From: Candidatus Saganbacteria bacterium
GTDB lineage: Bacteria > Margulisbacteria > WOR-1 > O2-12-FULL-45-9
Assembly (NCBI GenBank): GCA_016932255.1
Contig: JAFGDE010000015.1
Location: forward strand, 93,694-157,693
Direction of reading: 5' to 3'
Length of the DNA stretch: 64,000 bases
Shown here piece after piece: positions 50,860 through 59,516 of this stretch (within the stretch, counting starts at the first letter, position 1; each line of letters begins with the position of its first letter). Below the pieces are notes generated by a model. It made no database searches. It saw nothing but the letters and a program-made list of their open reading frames with translations, and was not told the DNA's origin. The position numbers and the translations under genes were made by a program.

Positions 50860-51423
50860 ATGAAAAAGATCGTGCTGGCTTCCGCTTCGCCAAGGAGACG
50901 GCAATTGCTTAAGAAAATAGCCCGCTCGGTCACGGTTTCGCCCAGTCGTGTCGACGAAACAAGGATCAAGGCCCAAAGTCCTGAAACCTTTGCGGTCAAA
51001 GCCGCGCTGGCCAAAGCCAGGGACATGGCCAAACACTTTAAGAAAGCCCTGATCATCGGCGCGGACACGATCGTTGTTCTGGGCCAAAAGATCCTGGGCA
51101 AGCCTAAAGATAAGCAACATGCTCTCAAGATGCTAAAAAGCCTGAGCGGCCGCACCCATAAGGTCATTACAGGCATCTGCGTTATCGATTCAGCGACCGG
51201 GAAGGCCGCAGCTGATTTTGTCGTCACCAAGGTCAAGATGAAGAAAGTCCCGCTTAAGGAGATCCAGGCTTATGTTGAGAGCGGCCGGCCGCTGGACAAG
51301 GCCGGCGCTTACGGCATCCAGGAGATCGAAGAGATCTTTATCGACAGGATCGAGGGTGACTATGATAATGTTGTCGGCCTGCCGGTCCTGCGGCTCAAGG
51401 AATTGCTCGATAGCCTGAAATAA
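50860..51423 (+). CDS. maf: Maf-family nucleotide pyrophosphatase
   Basis: 187 aa from ATG 50860; the track start 13 codons upstream lies in the promoter. MKKIVLASASPRRRQLLKK is the diagnostic Maf start. SPSRVDET, GADTIVVLG and GRPLDKAGAYGIQ are all present. Hydrolyses non-canonical or canonical NTPs (dTTP/UTP type) and can act as a septum-inhibition or house-cleaning enzyme. Confidence 0.93.
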   Translation: MKKIVLASASPRRRQLLKKIARSVTVSPSRVDETRIKAQSPETFAVKAALAKARDMAKHFKKALIIGADTIVVLGQKILGKPKDKQHALKMLKSLSGRTHKVITGICVIDSATGKAAADFVVTKVKMKKVPLKEIQAYVESGRPLDKAGAYGIQEIEEIFIDRIEGDYDNVVGLPVLRLKELLDSLK

Positions 51424-51437
51424 TATCTCCATTTATC

Positions 51438-51466
51438 TTGGCTCAAAAGCACAAATCAAGTAAAAT
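51438..51466 (+). promoter_or_regulatory. mutL promoter
   Basis: TTGGCT (51438-51443), 17 bases, TAAAAT (51461-51466), ending 6 bases before the ATG, predicting a leaderless transcript. Confidence 0.6.
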
Positions 51467-51472
51467 AAGACC

Positions 51473-53176
51473 ATGAGCCAGAGCATAAACATCCTGCCTG
51501 AAGACCTGATCAATAAAATCGCAGCCGGTGAGGTCATCGAACGGCCGGCCTCAGTGGTTAAGGAATTGATCGAGAACGCGATCGACGCCAAGGCTTCCAG
51601 GATCAAGGTCGAGATACAGCAGGCCGGCAGAAAATTGATCCGTGTCAGCGATAACGGCGCAGGCATGAGCAAAGCAGACCTGCAGCTGGCGGTCGAGCGT
51701 CACGCGACCTCCAAGCTCAGCGACCTGAACGATCTTTTTAACATCAAGAGCCTGGGTTTCCGGGGCGAGGCCCTGCCCTCGATCGCCAGTGTTTCGATCA
51801 TGGAACTGATCAGCCGGGAAAGCAGCAGCTCAAGCGGCACAGAGCTCAGGCTGGAAGGCGGCAAACGCATTGACCTTGAGGACTTCGGCAGCCCGACTGG
51901 AACCAGTGTAACGGTCAAAGACCTGTTCTTTAATACTCCGGCCCGCAAGAAGTTCCTTAAATCTCCGGCCACGGAAATGGGCCACATCGGCGACATTGTG
52001 GCCAAGTACGCCCTGGCCAGGCCAGAGATCGCTTTTGAACTTGTTTCAGACGGGAAACCCCTGCTCTCTTCGCCAGGTTCGGGCAAACTGGCGGACGCGG
52101 TCATTGCGATCTACGGCATTGACCTGCTCAAGAACCTGATCGAAAGCGAGCAGACCTTTAAGAACATCAAGGTCGCCGGCCTGATCAGCCGCCCCACTCT
52201 GACGCGGCTGGACCGCAGTTATGAGACCTTCTTTGTCAACGGACGCTATGTTAAGAACTTTTTATTGAACAAGGCGTTGGAACAAGCCTACCGCACCCTG
52301 ATCCCGAACAATCGTTTTCCAGCGGCGGTTATTTTTCTGGAGATCGATCCCAAACACATCGATGTTAACGTGCATCCGACCAAAAAAGAGATCAAGTTCA
52401 GCCGGACCCAAGAGGTCATGGATGCGGTCAGGGAATTCGGCCGCACAGCTTTAAGCAAGGTCGTTGAGGCTCCCCTGCCGCCGGCAACAGAGGACAGCTG
52501 GACCCCGCCGGCTGAAGGCCGCTGGCAGGCGGCCATGGCTGACGCCCTGTTTCCCGAAGGCTTGTCAACTGAAGAGATAAAACATTTTGAAGCAGATCGA
52601 TCCTTGCCCATCCAGCCGGTCTATCAGCATAATAATACTTATATTATTTGCAAGGACGGACCGGACCTTGTGTTGATCGACCAGCACGCTGCTCATGAGC
52701 GGGTCCTCTATGACCAGCTAAGCGAAAAATCAGGCGAGCCCGGCAGTCAGCCGCTGCTTTCACCTGAAACCCTTGAGTTCACGGCCACAGAGTTCTCAAC
52801 ACTTCAGGAGAACATCGCTTATTTGCAGGAGCTTGGTTTTGATGCAGAAGAGTTCGGCAACAATTCTTTTCGAATAAGATCGTTCCCGTCAACTTTGAGC
52901 AACAGGCCGGCCAAAGAACTGCTGCTTGATATTGCTGTGGAACTGCAACAGTTGGGCAAATCAGCCCAACTTGAGGCCAAACAGGAGAATATTAGAAAAC
53001 TGATCGCCTGCCACAGCGCGATCAAGGCCGGCGATAAATTGAGCTTTGCAGAAATGCATCAATTGATCGCCCAGCTGCTGAAGACGGAAAATCCCCTGAC
53101 CTGCCCGCACGGCCGGCCCACCATGATCAGATTGACGCTTGCAGAATTTGAAAAACGCTTTAAAAGAAGCGGCTAG
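51473..53176 (+). CDS. mutL: DNA mismatch repair protein MutL
   Basis: 567 aa. GHKL ATPase core: ELIENAIDAKA, DNGAGM, SLGFRGEALPSI, and the transducer lobe with VNVHPTKKEIKF. The C-terminal dimerisation/endonuclease domain has DQHAAHERVLYD, close to the DQHA-x2-E-x4-E metal motif but with the final Glu as Asp, plus CHSAIKAGDKL and CPHGRP. Nicking activity is therefore likely but altered. No mutS in the window. Confidence 0.94.
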   Translation: MSQSINILPEDLINKIAAGEVIERPASVVKELIENAIDAKASRIKVEIQQAGRKLIRVSDNGAGMSKADLQLAVERHATSKLSDLNDLFNIKSLGFRGEALPSIASVSIMELISRESSSSSGTELRLEGGKRIDLEDFGSPTGTSVTVKDLFFNTPARKKFLKSPATEMGHIGDIVAKYALARPEIAFELVSDGKPLLSSPGSGKLADAVIAIYGIDLLKNLIESEQTFKNIKVAGLISRPTLTRLDRSYETFFVNGRYVKNFLLNKALEQAYRTLIPNNRFPAAVIFLEIDPKHIDVNVHPTKKEIKFSRTQEVMDAVREFGRTALSKVVEAPLPPATEDSWTPPAEGRWQAAMADALFPEGLSTEEIKHFEADRSLPIQPVYQHNNTYIICKDGPDLVLIDQHAAHERVLYDQLSEKSGEPGSQPLLSPETLEFTATEFSTLQENIAYLQELGFDAEEFGNNSFRIRSFPSTLSNRPAKELLLDIAVELQQLGKSAQLEAKQENIRKLIACHSAIKAGDKLSFAEMHQLIAQLLKTENPLTCPHGRPTMIRLTLAEFEKRFKRSG

Positions 53177-53700
53177 AACAGCAACCTGCTTTTGCTATAA
53201 CACGACGGAGCAGTCCTCAGGATCTGGCCAATCCTTTGCTGCAATGGACCATCTTCAATTCTGGATAAATGACGCAGTATCTTTTGCGCTTGAGCTCTAA
53301 GGGGATAGAGCACTTCCACGAACTCGGTCTCTCTGCCGTTATAATTCTCAAACAGGGTCATGCCGCCAAGTTTTTTATCGTTCAGATATGCCGCCAGCTC
53401 AGTTACCGCGGCATCATGAAAAGCTTCCTGGCGCAGGATAATGGCCTCGGCCAGCGGCTGCAAGGCCCTGGGCCCTTTCACCACCAAAGCAATAAGGCCT
53501 TTTAATGAAAGCCTGCCGGATAAAAAACGGTCCTCAAGATTACGCTCAACAGCTCGTTCCAAGTTGAACGTACGCGGCATGGAGACCATCAAACGTGCCA
53601 AGCCCCAGGCACTGGTGTGCTGGCTGTGCAAACGGGTCTCGCGGCTGCGCAGTAGATTGATCGGCCGCCAGAAAGCTGTTTTAAAACTTGATATTTTCAT
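53173..53700 (-). CDS. hypothetical 175-aa helical protein
   Basis: No recognised family. Largely helical, with an Arg-rich N-terminal half (LLRSRETRLHSQHTSAWGLARLM) and many Leu-x2-Leu heptads. No signal peptide. Four bases overlap the mutL end convergently. Codon use resembles the chromosome, so it is probably real, but nothing indicates function. Upstream lies a long repeat-filled gap. Confidence 0.5.
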   Translation of the reverse strand: MKISSFKTAFWRPINLLRSRETRLHSQHTSAWGLARLMVSMPRTFNLERAVERNLEDRFLSGRLSLKGLIALVVKGPRALQPLAEAIILRQEAFHDAAVTELAAYLNDKKLGGMTLFENYNGRETEFVEVLYPLRAQAQKILRHLSRIEDGPLQQRIGQILRTAPSCYSKSRLLF

Positions 53701-53753
53701 GATACTTTTCTTTCGGCCGTTCAGCTGACGGATTTCAGTGTCGGGATTGAGAC

Positions 53754-53882
53754 GGTTTGGGTTCTAGGTTCTGGGTTCTGGCATATAAATTAATAGATTC
53801 ATTTAATTATATTAGAGTAGTAAAAAAATATGATCATAGGATCCAGGGCCACAGAACCTAGTACCTAGAACCCAGAACCTGG
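53754..53882. repeat. heptamer-iterated palindrome before topA
   Basis: Left: GGGTTCT, AGGTTCT, GGGTTCT. Right: AGAACCT, AGTACCT, AGAACCC, AGAACCT. The arms are near-complementary across an AT-rich 60-base spacer. The unit length is again seven. Confidence 0.8.
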
Positions 53883-53910
53883 CAGGCTGGTAATGAAATT
53901 GCTTTGAAAT

Positions 53911-53939
53911 TTGACAGATATTTGCCTGTCTGATAGACT
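53911..53939 (+). promoter_or_regulatory. topA promoter
   Basis: Perfect TTGACA (53911-53916), 17 bases, TAGACT (53934-53939). The start codon is about 24 bases further with GGGAGG, so this gene is leadered. Confidence 0.75.
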
Positions 53940-53963
53940 CGCTATGTTCCGGGAGGTAAAATT

Positions 53964-56138
53964 TTGGCTAAAAAACTTGTAATTGTTGAGTCACCGGCCA
54001 AGGCCAGGACCTTGAAAAAGTTCCTGGGTCAGGGTTTTGAAGTTGCTGCCTGCGGCGGACATGTCCGCGATCTGCCGCCAAAATCCCTTGGCGTAAAAAT
54101 AGACCAGGATTTCTCGCCCAGCTACAAGATCATCAAGGGCAAGGAAAAGATCATCAAAGACCTCAAGAAGTCGGCGGCCAAGGCTGAGATCATTTTCCTG
54201 GCGCCCGATCCCGACCGCGAAGGCGAAGCTATTGCCTGGCACCTGATGACGATCCTTGACGGCGACGATAAGGTCAAGCGCATCGAATTCCATGAAATCA
54301 CCAAGGAAGCCGTGACCAGCGCGGTCAAACATCCGCGCAAGATCGACATGGCCCGGGTCAATGCCCAGCAAGCTCGCCGCATCCTCGACCGTTTGGTCGG
54401 CTACAAGCTCAGTCCTCTGCTCTGGAAAAAGGTCAGAAAAGGCCTGTCCGCCGGACGGGTGCAGTCAGTAGCCGTGCGCCTGATCTGCGAGCGCGAAGAA
54501 AAGATCCAGGCTTTCAAGGCCGAGGAATATTGGGATATCATCGCCAAGCTCAGTAATGAGGAAAAAGCCGAGTTCACGGCCAGGCTGGCAGCCAAAGGCG
54601 ATGAACCCCTCGGTGTCCGGCCCAAAGAAAAAGGCAGGGCCATCGGCTCGGAAGCCGAAGCAAAACAAATACTTAAAGAACTTGAAGGCGCCAGCTTTTC
54701 CATCTCTGAGATCAAGAAAAAGGAACAGCAGCGCCACGCTCCTCCGCCCTTTATCACCAGCACCCTGCAGCAGGAAGCTGCCCGCAAGCTTGGTTTTTCA
54801 GCCAAGAAGACAATGATGCTGGCGCAAAAACTCTACGAGGGCGTCGATCTCAAGGGCGAAGGCCGCGTCGGTCTTATCACTTATATGCGAACTGATTCCG
54901 TGCGCATTGCCCATGAAGCTGAAGACGCGGTCCGCGAACATATCGCCGCTAATTTCGGCAAAGAATACCTGCCGGAAATACCTCAGCGTTATAAAAAGAA
55001 GAAACAGGCCCAGGACGCTCACGAAGCCATCCGGCCGACCTCGGTCAAACGCCAGCCTGACAGCATCAAGGACAGCCTGAAACCTGACGAGTTCAGGCTC
55101 TACGACCTGATCTGGAAGCGTTTTGTTGCCTGCCAGATGAACTCCGCGGTCTTTGACCAGACATCCATCGATATCAACGCGGGCGAATACCGCTTCCGCG
55201 CGACCGGTTCCGTGCTCAAGTTCGACGGTTTCATCAAGGTCTATTTGGAAAGCGAAGATGACGACGAAGAAAAGGAGATGGCCGGCACCTTGCCCCTGCT
55301 CAAGGATAACGAAGTCATCAGCTTGATCGAGCTCAAGCCGGAGCAGCATTTCACCCAGCCGCCGCCGCGATATAATGAGGCGTCCCTGGTCAAGGAACTG
55401 GAAAAACGCGGCATCGGCCGGCCATCGACCTACGCGCCGATCATGTCGACCATCCAGGACCGCGGCTATGTGGAAAAAGAAGGCAAGGCGCTCAAGCCCA
55501 CCGAGATCGGCACGACGGTCAATGGCTTGCTGGTCAAGCATTTCCCGCGCATCATGGACATCAAGTTCACCGCCCACATGGAGGACGACTTGGACGATAT
55601 AGTGGCCGAGAAGATGGAGTGGGTCAAGGCGCTCGAGGAATTCTACGAACCTTTTGCCCAGAACCTGGCCAAAGCCGAGGTCAAGATGGAAAAGGTCAAG
55701 AAAGAGATCAAGACCAACGAGGTCTGCCCTGACTGCGGCAAGCCCCTGGTCATCAGGCAGGGCCGCTACGGCGATTTCATGGCTTGTTCCGGTTATCCCA
55801 AGTGCAAGTTCACCAAAGCGCTGCCCGGCGAAGAGCCCGAGGCCCCGGCAGATGAGGTCTGTGACAAGTGCGGCAGCAAGATGGTTCTCAAGCACAGCCG
55901 CTACGGCAGTTTCCTGGCTTGCTCCGCTTATCCCAAGTGCAAGAATATCAAGCCGATCCTGAAACGCATCGGCGCCCAGTGCCCTAAATGCGGCGGCGAC
56001 CTGGTCGAGCGCCGCACCCGCCGGCGCAGGCTTTTCTACGGCTGCATCAATTATCCAAGATGCGATTATGCCACCTGGCAGCGGCCGGGCACGGAGAAGC
56101 CGAAGAAAAAGGACAAGCAGGAGGATAGTGATGCTTAG
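53964..56138 (+). CDS. topA: DNA topoisomerase I
   Basis: 724 aa from TTG with GGGAGGTAAAA upstream. TOPRIM domain with VESPAKA and PDPDREGEAIAW, catalytic Tyr307 in LITYMRTDS, and RRILDRLVGY. The C-terminus carries three zinc-ribbon repeats of the type CPDCG...ACSGYPKC, CDKCG...CSAYPKC, CPKCG...CINYPRC. Relaxes negative supercoils. The tail is typical of type IA bacterial enzymes. Overlaps the next small gene by 8 bases. Confidence 0.97.
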   Translation: MAKKLVIVESPAKARTLKKFLGQGFEVAACGGHVRDLPPKSLGVKIDQDFSPSYKIIKGKEKIIKDLKKSAAKAEIIFLAPDPDREGEAIAWHLMTILDGDDKVKRIEFHEITKEAVTSAVKHPRKIDMARVNAQQARRILDRLVGYKLSPLLWKKVRKGLSAGRVQSVAVRLICEREEKIQAFKAEEYWDIIAKLSNEEKAEFTARLAAKGDEPLGVRPKEKGRAIGSEAEAKQILKELEGASFSISEIKKKEQQRHAPPPFITSTLQQEAARKLGFSAKKTMMLAQKLYEGVDLKGEGRVGLITYMRTDSVRIAHEAEDAVREHIAANFGKEYLPEIPQRYKKKKQAQDAHEAIRPTSVKRQPDSIKDSLKPDEFRLYDLIWKRFVACQMNSAVFDQTSIDINAGEYRFRATGSVLKFDGFIKVYLESEDDDEEKEMAGTLPLLKDNEVISLIELKPEQHFTQPPPRYNEASLVKELEKRGIGRPSTYAPIMSTIQDRGYVEKEGKALKPTEIGTTVNGLLVKHFPRIMDIKFTAHMEDDLDDIVAEKMEWVKALEEFYEPFAQNLAKAEVKMEKVKKEIKTNEVCPDCGKPLVIRQGRYGDFMACSGYPKCKFTKALPGEEPEAPADEVCDKCGSKMVLKHSRYGSFLACSAYPKCKNIKPILKRIGAQCPKCGGDLVERRTRRRRLFYGCINYPRCDYATWQRPGTEKPKKKDKQEDSDA

Positions 56139-56232
56139 AGAGTTCTTTACCCGCAACATCGGCCTCAAGGCCCTGGCCCTGGTCCTGGCCATCGTCCTCT
56201 GGGCCATTGCCCGCTATTGGGTCATTCGCTAA
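56131..56232 (+). CDS. 33-aa single-membrane-helix peptide (YbbR-N-like)
   Basis: Missed by the ORF track. GGAGGATAG precedes ATG 56131, which overlaps the topA stop by 8 bases. The peptide MLREFFTRNIGLKALALVLA... is a basic start followed by one membrane helix and a short IR tail. It closely resembles the N-terminal anchor of YbbR/CdaR proteins (NIGLKLLALVLAI), but the YbbR repeats are absent. May be a real small membrane protein or the remnant of a lost ybbR gene. Confidence 0.65.
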   Translation: MLREFFTRNIGLKALALVLAIVLWAIARYWVIR

Positions 56233-56251
56233 GCCGGGAACAAGGCGGTTT

Positions 56252-57103
56252 ATGATGAAGATCATCAAATATCCCCGGCAGATGCACGCCTTTGCCGAAC
56301 AGCAAAAGGCCGCCAACAGGACCATCGGCTTTGTGCCGACCATGGGCTACCTTCATGAAGGGCATCTTTCCCTGATCGAGTCAGCTTCGGCTCAAAGCGA
56401 TGTGGTCATTGTCAGTATTTTCGTCAACCCGCTCCAGTTCGGGCCTAAAGAGGACCTGAAGCGCTATCCCCGAGATCTGGGCCGCGATAAAAAACTGCTG
56501 CGCAATTTTGATATCGCTGCGCTCTTTGTCCCAACGGTCGGCCAAATGTACCCGGAAAAGCCACTGACCTTTGTTGAGGTGCCGGATCTGGGGCAAAAGC
56601 TCTGCGGCAGAACGCGGCCGGGCCACTTCAGGGGCGTGGCCACTGTGGTCAATAAATTTTTTAACATCGTGGCGCCTGACCTGGCCTTTTTCGGCGAAAA
56701 AGATTTCCAGCAGCTGACCATCATCAAGCGGATGGTCGCCGACCTTAATCTGCCGGTCAGGATCGTCGGCTGCCCGACCGTGCGCGAGCCTGACGGAGTG
56801 GCCATGAGCTCGCGCAACGCTTATCTTTTAAAAGAGGAAAGGGCCCAGGCGGTCGCTCTTTATCAAACGCTTCGCCTGGCTGCCGCAGAGATCAGGCACG
56901 GGATAAAGCAGGTGGCCGCGTTGAAACAACGCTTGCGCCGTTTTCTTCGGGGTTTTCCCAAAGTACGGCTTGATTACCTGGAGGTCGTCGACCCGGTGAG
57001 CCTTGAGCCGAAAAGCTCGCTTAAGGGGGAGAGCCTGATCGCTGTTGCGGCCTATCTTGGCCAGACCCGTCTGATCGATAATTGCCTGGTCGGCCGCAGA
57101 TGA
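56252..57103 (+). CDS. panC: pantothenate synthetase
   Basis: 283 aa from ATG 56252 (or 56255); the track start runs through the previous small gene. Condenses pantoate and beta-alanine. VPTMGYLHEGHLSLI (HIGH-like ATP site), FVNPLQFGPKEDLKRYPR, FFGEKDFQQL and MSSRNAYL are all diagnostic. Ends as ATGA with the first pseudopilin. Confidence 0.95.
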   Translation: MMKIIKYPRQMHAFAEQQKAANRTIGFVPTMGYLHEGHLSLIESASAQSDVVIVSIFVNPLQFGPKEDLKRYPRDLGRDKKLLRNFDIAALFVPTVGQMYPEKPLTFVEVPDLGQKLCGRTRPGHFRGVATVVNKFFNIVAPDLAFFGEKDFQQLTIIKRMVADLNLPVRIVGCPTVREPDGVAMSSRNAYLLKEERAQAVALYQTLRLAAAEIRHGIKQVAALKQRLRRFLRGFPKVRLDYLEVVDPVSLEPKSSLKGESLIAVAAYLGQTRLIDNCLVGRR

Positions 57104-57471
57104 AACAGCCGGGTTTTACCCTGATAGAATTGGTCGTTGTGCTCAGCCTGGTCGGCCTGCTCTCGATCGTCAGCCTGCGGCCGCTGCACGGCTGGTTGTC
57201 CCAGGTCAATCTGACCGCGGCAGCCCATCTCATCGCGGCCGAGCTGCAAGCCCTGCGCTCCGAAGCTGCCGCCGGGCATGAAACCAAGGTCTTTGAGCCG
57301 GCCGCTCTCGCTCTGCCCAAAGGCATCAGACTAAGCGGCAGCCAGCAATTGTCTTTTTCAGCCACAGGCTTCCCTCCGCCCGGCGGTTCAGGTACACTAA
57401 TAGCAGAGAACTCATATGGCAAGCAGAAAAAAGTCATCCTGTCCTCAAGCGGCAGGGTCCGCATCGAATAA
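57100..57471 (+). CDS. type II secretion/type IV pilus pseudopilin (GspH-like)
   Basis: 123 aa from ATG 57100 (track start six codons earlier, inside panC). Short basic leader MKQPG cut before FTLIELVVVLSL, the prepilin peptidase site with the conserved Glu5. The helix is followed by a strand-rich globular domain. First of four pilin-like genes. Could be a GspH/FimT-type minor pilin. Confidence 0.8.
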   Translation: MKQPGFTLIELVVVLSLVGLLSIVSLRPLHGWLSQVNLTAAAHLIAAELQALRSEAAAGHETKVFEPAALALPKGIRLSGSQQLSFSATGFPPPGGSGTLIAENSYGKQKKVILSSSGRVRIE

Positions 57472-57808
57472 GGCCGGTTTTACTATTATCGAATTACTGG
57501 TCGCTGCCGGCTTGTTCATTGTCTGCCTCGGCACCTTCAGTTATCTGCTGCGCAGCAGCGCCGCATCAATAGCCGATTCACGCCAGCTGGCCAGAGCGGT
57601 CTATGAACTTCAGGCCGAATCTGAAGAATTGCAGGAAGTCCCCTTTGCCAGTCTTTGTTTTCTTAACGGCCGCCGCTTTGCCGGTGGAGCCGGCAAGATC
57701 AGCGTAACCCAGGCGCTGGCCGATCTGGTCGAGGTCAGGCTGGAGCTTGTCTGGCATGAGAACAAGGTGCCGCTCAGGCTTTACACCTTGAGGAGCAATT
57801 ACAAATGA
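57416..57808 (+). CDS. pseudopilin (GspI/PilV-like)
   Basis: 130 aa. A longer leader (MASRKKSSCPQAAGSASNKAG) ends at the prepilin site before FTIIELLVAAGL. It overlaps the previous gene by 56 bases, so the leader is encoded within the GspH-like tail; a later start is not available in frame. Minor pilin of the same complex. Confidence 0.78.
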   Translation: MASRKKSSCPQAAGSASNKAGFTIIELLVAAGLFIVCLGTFSYLLRSSAASIADSRQLARAVYELQAESEELQEVPFASLCFLNGRRFAGGAGKISVTQALADLVEVRLELVWHENKVPLRLYTLRSNYK

Positions 57809-58227
57809 GACCGAGGCTTCGGGGCTTTACCTTGATAGAGATGATCATTGCCTTCACTCTCTTGGCGATGGTCATGGGCGGCATTTTTCACGCGGCAAGC
57901 GTTGAGCTGGCGTTCTGGCAACGTGTTGCTCTGGCCAGCACCAGGCAACAGGCTGTTGACCACTGCCTGGGCAGCATCGTCCGCGACATCCACTCTGCCG
58001 GCGAGATAATCTTCTCCGCTACGGGCGACGAGCTTATCCTGCTCGCCGGTCCTGATCGTATCGAGTATTCCCTTAACAGCGGCAAGCTCTGCCGCAAGAA
58101 GAACGGCCGGGCCGCTTATCTGACGGATGTCGGTCAGGTCGGTCAGTTCAGTGTTTCCTATCCAAGCACGCGCCGGATAGAGTTCATGCTGGATGAATAT
58201 ATCGGCCAGGCGGCGCTGAGGAACTGA
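57805..58227 (+). CDS. pseudopilin (GspJ/PilW-like)
   Basis: 140 aa. Leader MRPRLRG then FTLIEMIIAFTLLAMV, a full prepilin signature. ATGA overlap with the previous stop. Strand-rich remainder with a central DRIEYSLNSGKLCRKK segment. Likely assembles with the neighbouring minor pilins into a priming complex. Confidence 0.8.
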   Translation: MRPRLRGFTLIEMIIAFTLLAMVMGGIFHAASVELAFWQRVALASTRQQAVDHCLGSIVRDIHSAGEIIFSATGDELILLAGPDRIEYSLNSGKLCRKKNGRAAYLTDVGQVGQFSVSYPSTRRIEFMLDEYIGQAALRN

Positions 58228-58228
58228 T

Positions 58229-58642
58229 ATGAAAAAAGGCTTTGCCCTCATGACCAGTATAATGATAATTTCCGCCTCATTGGTCTTGTGTGCATTATTG
58301 GTCAAAGTGGTCTATAATTGTCATGTTAGCGTTAATGCGGCGCTGGACCGGCAACTGGCCTTCAGTCTGGCGGAGGCCGGTCTGGAAAAGGGCAAGGTCG
58401 AACTGAGCCATAACCCGGCCTGGTACACTGACCAGCCGTATTTCCGTCCGGACAACGCTGAATGGCTGATCAAGTACGCCATCGGTCAGGAGAACTCCCT
58501 GGGCGACGGCCATTTCAAGGTGATCAGGGAAAAAGGGCGTGATGCGCTTTATTCGGTCGGCTGTCAGGGCCGGGGGGCCGTGGTCCTGAAGCTTGTTTTC
58601 AGCAATTCGCCATTCGAGACCCTTGCCTGGCAGGAATTATAG
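58229..58642 (+). CDS. minor pilin-like protein (GspK/PilX-like)
   Basis: 137 aa. MKKGFALMTSIMIISASLVLCALL resembles GspK/PilX-type starts that lack the Glu5 of ordinary pilins. LAFSLAEAGLEKGKVEL is the PilX/GspK A-x-S-L-A-E-A-G motif. Begins one base after the previous stop. Completes a four-gene pseudopilin set; no ATPase or secretin gene is in the window. Confidence 0.72.
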   Translation: MKKGFALMTSIMIISASLVLCALLVKVVYNCHVSVNAALDRQLAFSLAEAGLEKGKVELSHNPAWYTDQPYFRPDNAEWLIKYAIGQENSLGDGHFKVIREKGRDALYSVGCQGRGAVVLKLVFSNSPFETLAWQEL

Positions 58643-58658
58643 ACACCGGAGGTAAAAA

Positions 58659-59021
58659 ATGACGAACTATCTGTTTTTATCGACTTCGATCATACTGGCG
58701 ACCATGGGGCAGCTCTTGATGAAAAGGGGTATGATGAGCTTTGGCGCATTTCCTGTCAGCCAGCTGTTGAGCAAGATCATTCCCATGTTCTTGAATCCTT
58801 ACGTCTTTGTCGGCCTGGCCTGCTTCGGCGCCAGCGCTGTCACCTGGCTGGTCGTCCTCTCGCGCATGGAGCTCAGCCTGGTCTATCCCATGGTCAGCGT
58901 GGCTTACGTCATCGTAGCCCTGGTCTCCTGGATCTTTTTCAAAGAAAACTTGACCCTGGTGCGCTGGCTGGGGATACTGGTGATCATGGTCGGGGTTTTC
59001 CTGATCTCGCGGACGTCCTAA
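58659..59021 (+). CDS. small DMT-superfamily transporter (SMR/EamA half-type)
   Basis: 120 aa with four membrane helices. GQLLMKRG in TM1, VLSRMELSLVYPMVSVAYVIVAL in TM3, and GILVIMVGVFLISR in TM4 match the EmrE/ArnE-type fold, although the Glu14 used for proton coupling in EmrE is not present in TM1. More like ArnE/ArnF lipid-linked-sugar flippase subunits. GGAGG precedes the ATG. Substrate unknown. Confidence 0.75.
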   Translation: MTNYLFLSTSIILATMGQLLMKRGMMSFGAFPVSQLLSKIIPMFLNPYVFVGLACFGASAVTWLVVLSRMELSLVYPMVSVAYVIVALVSWIFFKENLTLVRWLGILVIMVGVFLISRTS

Positions 59022-59027
59022 GCCGCC

Positions 59028-59516
59028 TCAATCCTTCTTGTAATATTTGGTGAAGTCCTCGGGCTTCATGTTCTGGATAAAATCCTTGAATTTTTTGGTC
59101 TCATCCGCGTCTTTTTCCGCGTTGACCAGCTTGGCTTGCATCATCACGACCTCAGAAACAAAGATCGGCAGATGAGCCCGCACTGCCAGGGCAATGGCGT
59201 CTGAGGGACGGGCGTCGATCTTCATGATCTTTTTATCCTTTTCGCATTCGATCACCGCGTAAAAGGTGCCTTCCTTGACCTCATTGACGATCACGCGCTG
59301 CAGGGTTCCGCCCAGCTTTTCAATAAAATCAAGCAGCAGGTCGTGTGTCATCGGCCGGGGCGGTTTGACGTTCTGGAGCTCCATGGCAATGGCGGCAGCC
59401 TCAAAAATGCCTATCCAGATCGGCAGGAAGTTCAGTTCCTCTTCATCGCGCAACAGGACTAAGGGTGATAGGTTACGGGGATCAAAGCCCAGACCCCCGA
59501 CCTGCATCTGGATCAT
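59028..59516 (-). CDS. bifunctional nuclease domain protein (DUF151)
   Basis: 162 aa. LSPLVLLRDEEELNFLPIWIG...AIAMEL and IDARPSDAIALAVRAHLPIFVSE are the BFN/DUF151 core. The C-terminal helix (FKDFIQNMKPEDF) is common in bacterial members. Family members have been reported with nuclease activity. Last gene of the dxr-thrS-infC-rpmI-rplT strand; start overlaps the rplT stop by ATGA. Confidence 0.9.
   Translation of the reverse strand: MIQMQVGGLGFDPRNLSPLVLLRDEEELNFLPIWIGIFEAAAIAMELQNVKPPRPMTHDLLLDFIEKLGGTLQRVIVNEVKEGTFYAVIECEKDKKIMKIDARPSDAIALAVRAHLPIFVSEVVMMQAKLVNAEKDADETKKFKDFIQNMKPEDFTKYYKKD

Larger units (their letters stand above)
53701..53963. other. intergenic gap with heptamer palindrome and topA promoter
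   Basis: No gene. Left part upstream of the hypothetical protein; the middle is the heptamer repeat described separately; the right part is the topA promoter and ribosome site. Confidence 0.75.

Noticed and set aside
54798-56207. 469-aa minus-strand ORF opposite topA
   Set aside because: It is the shadow of topA: low-complexity composition, no ribosome site, and topA is unmistakable on the other strand.
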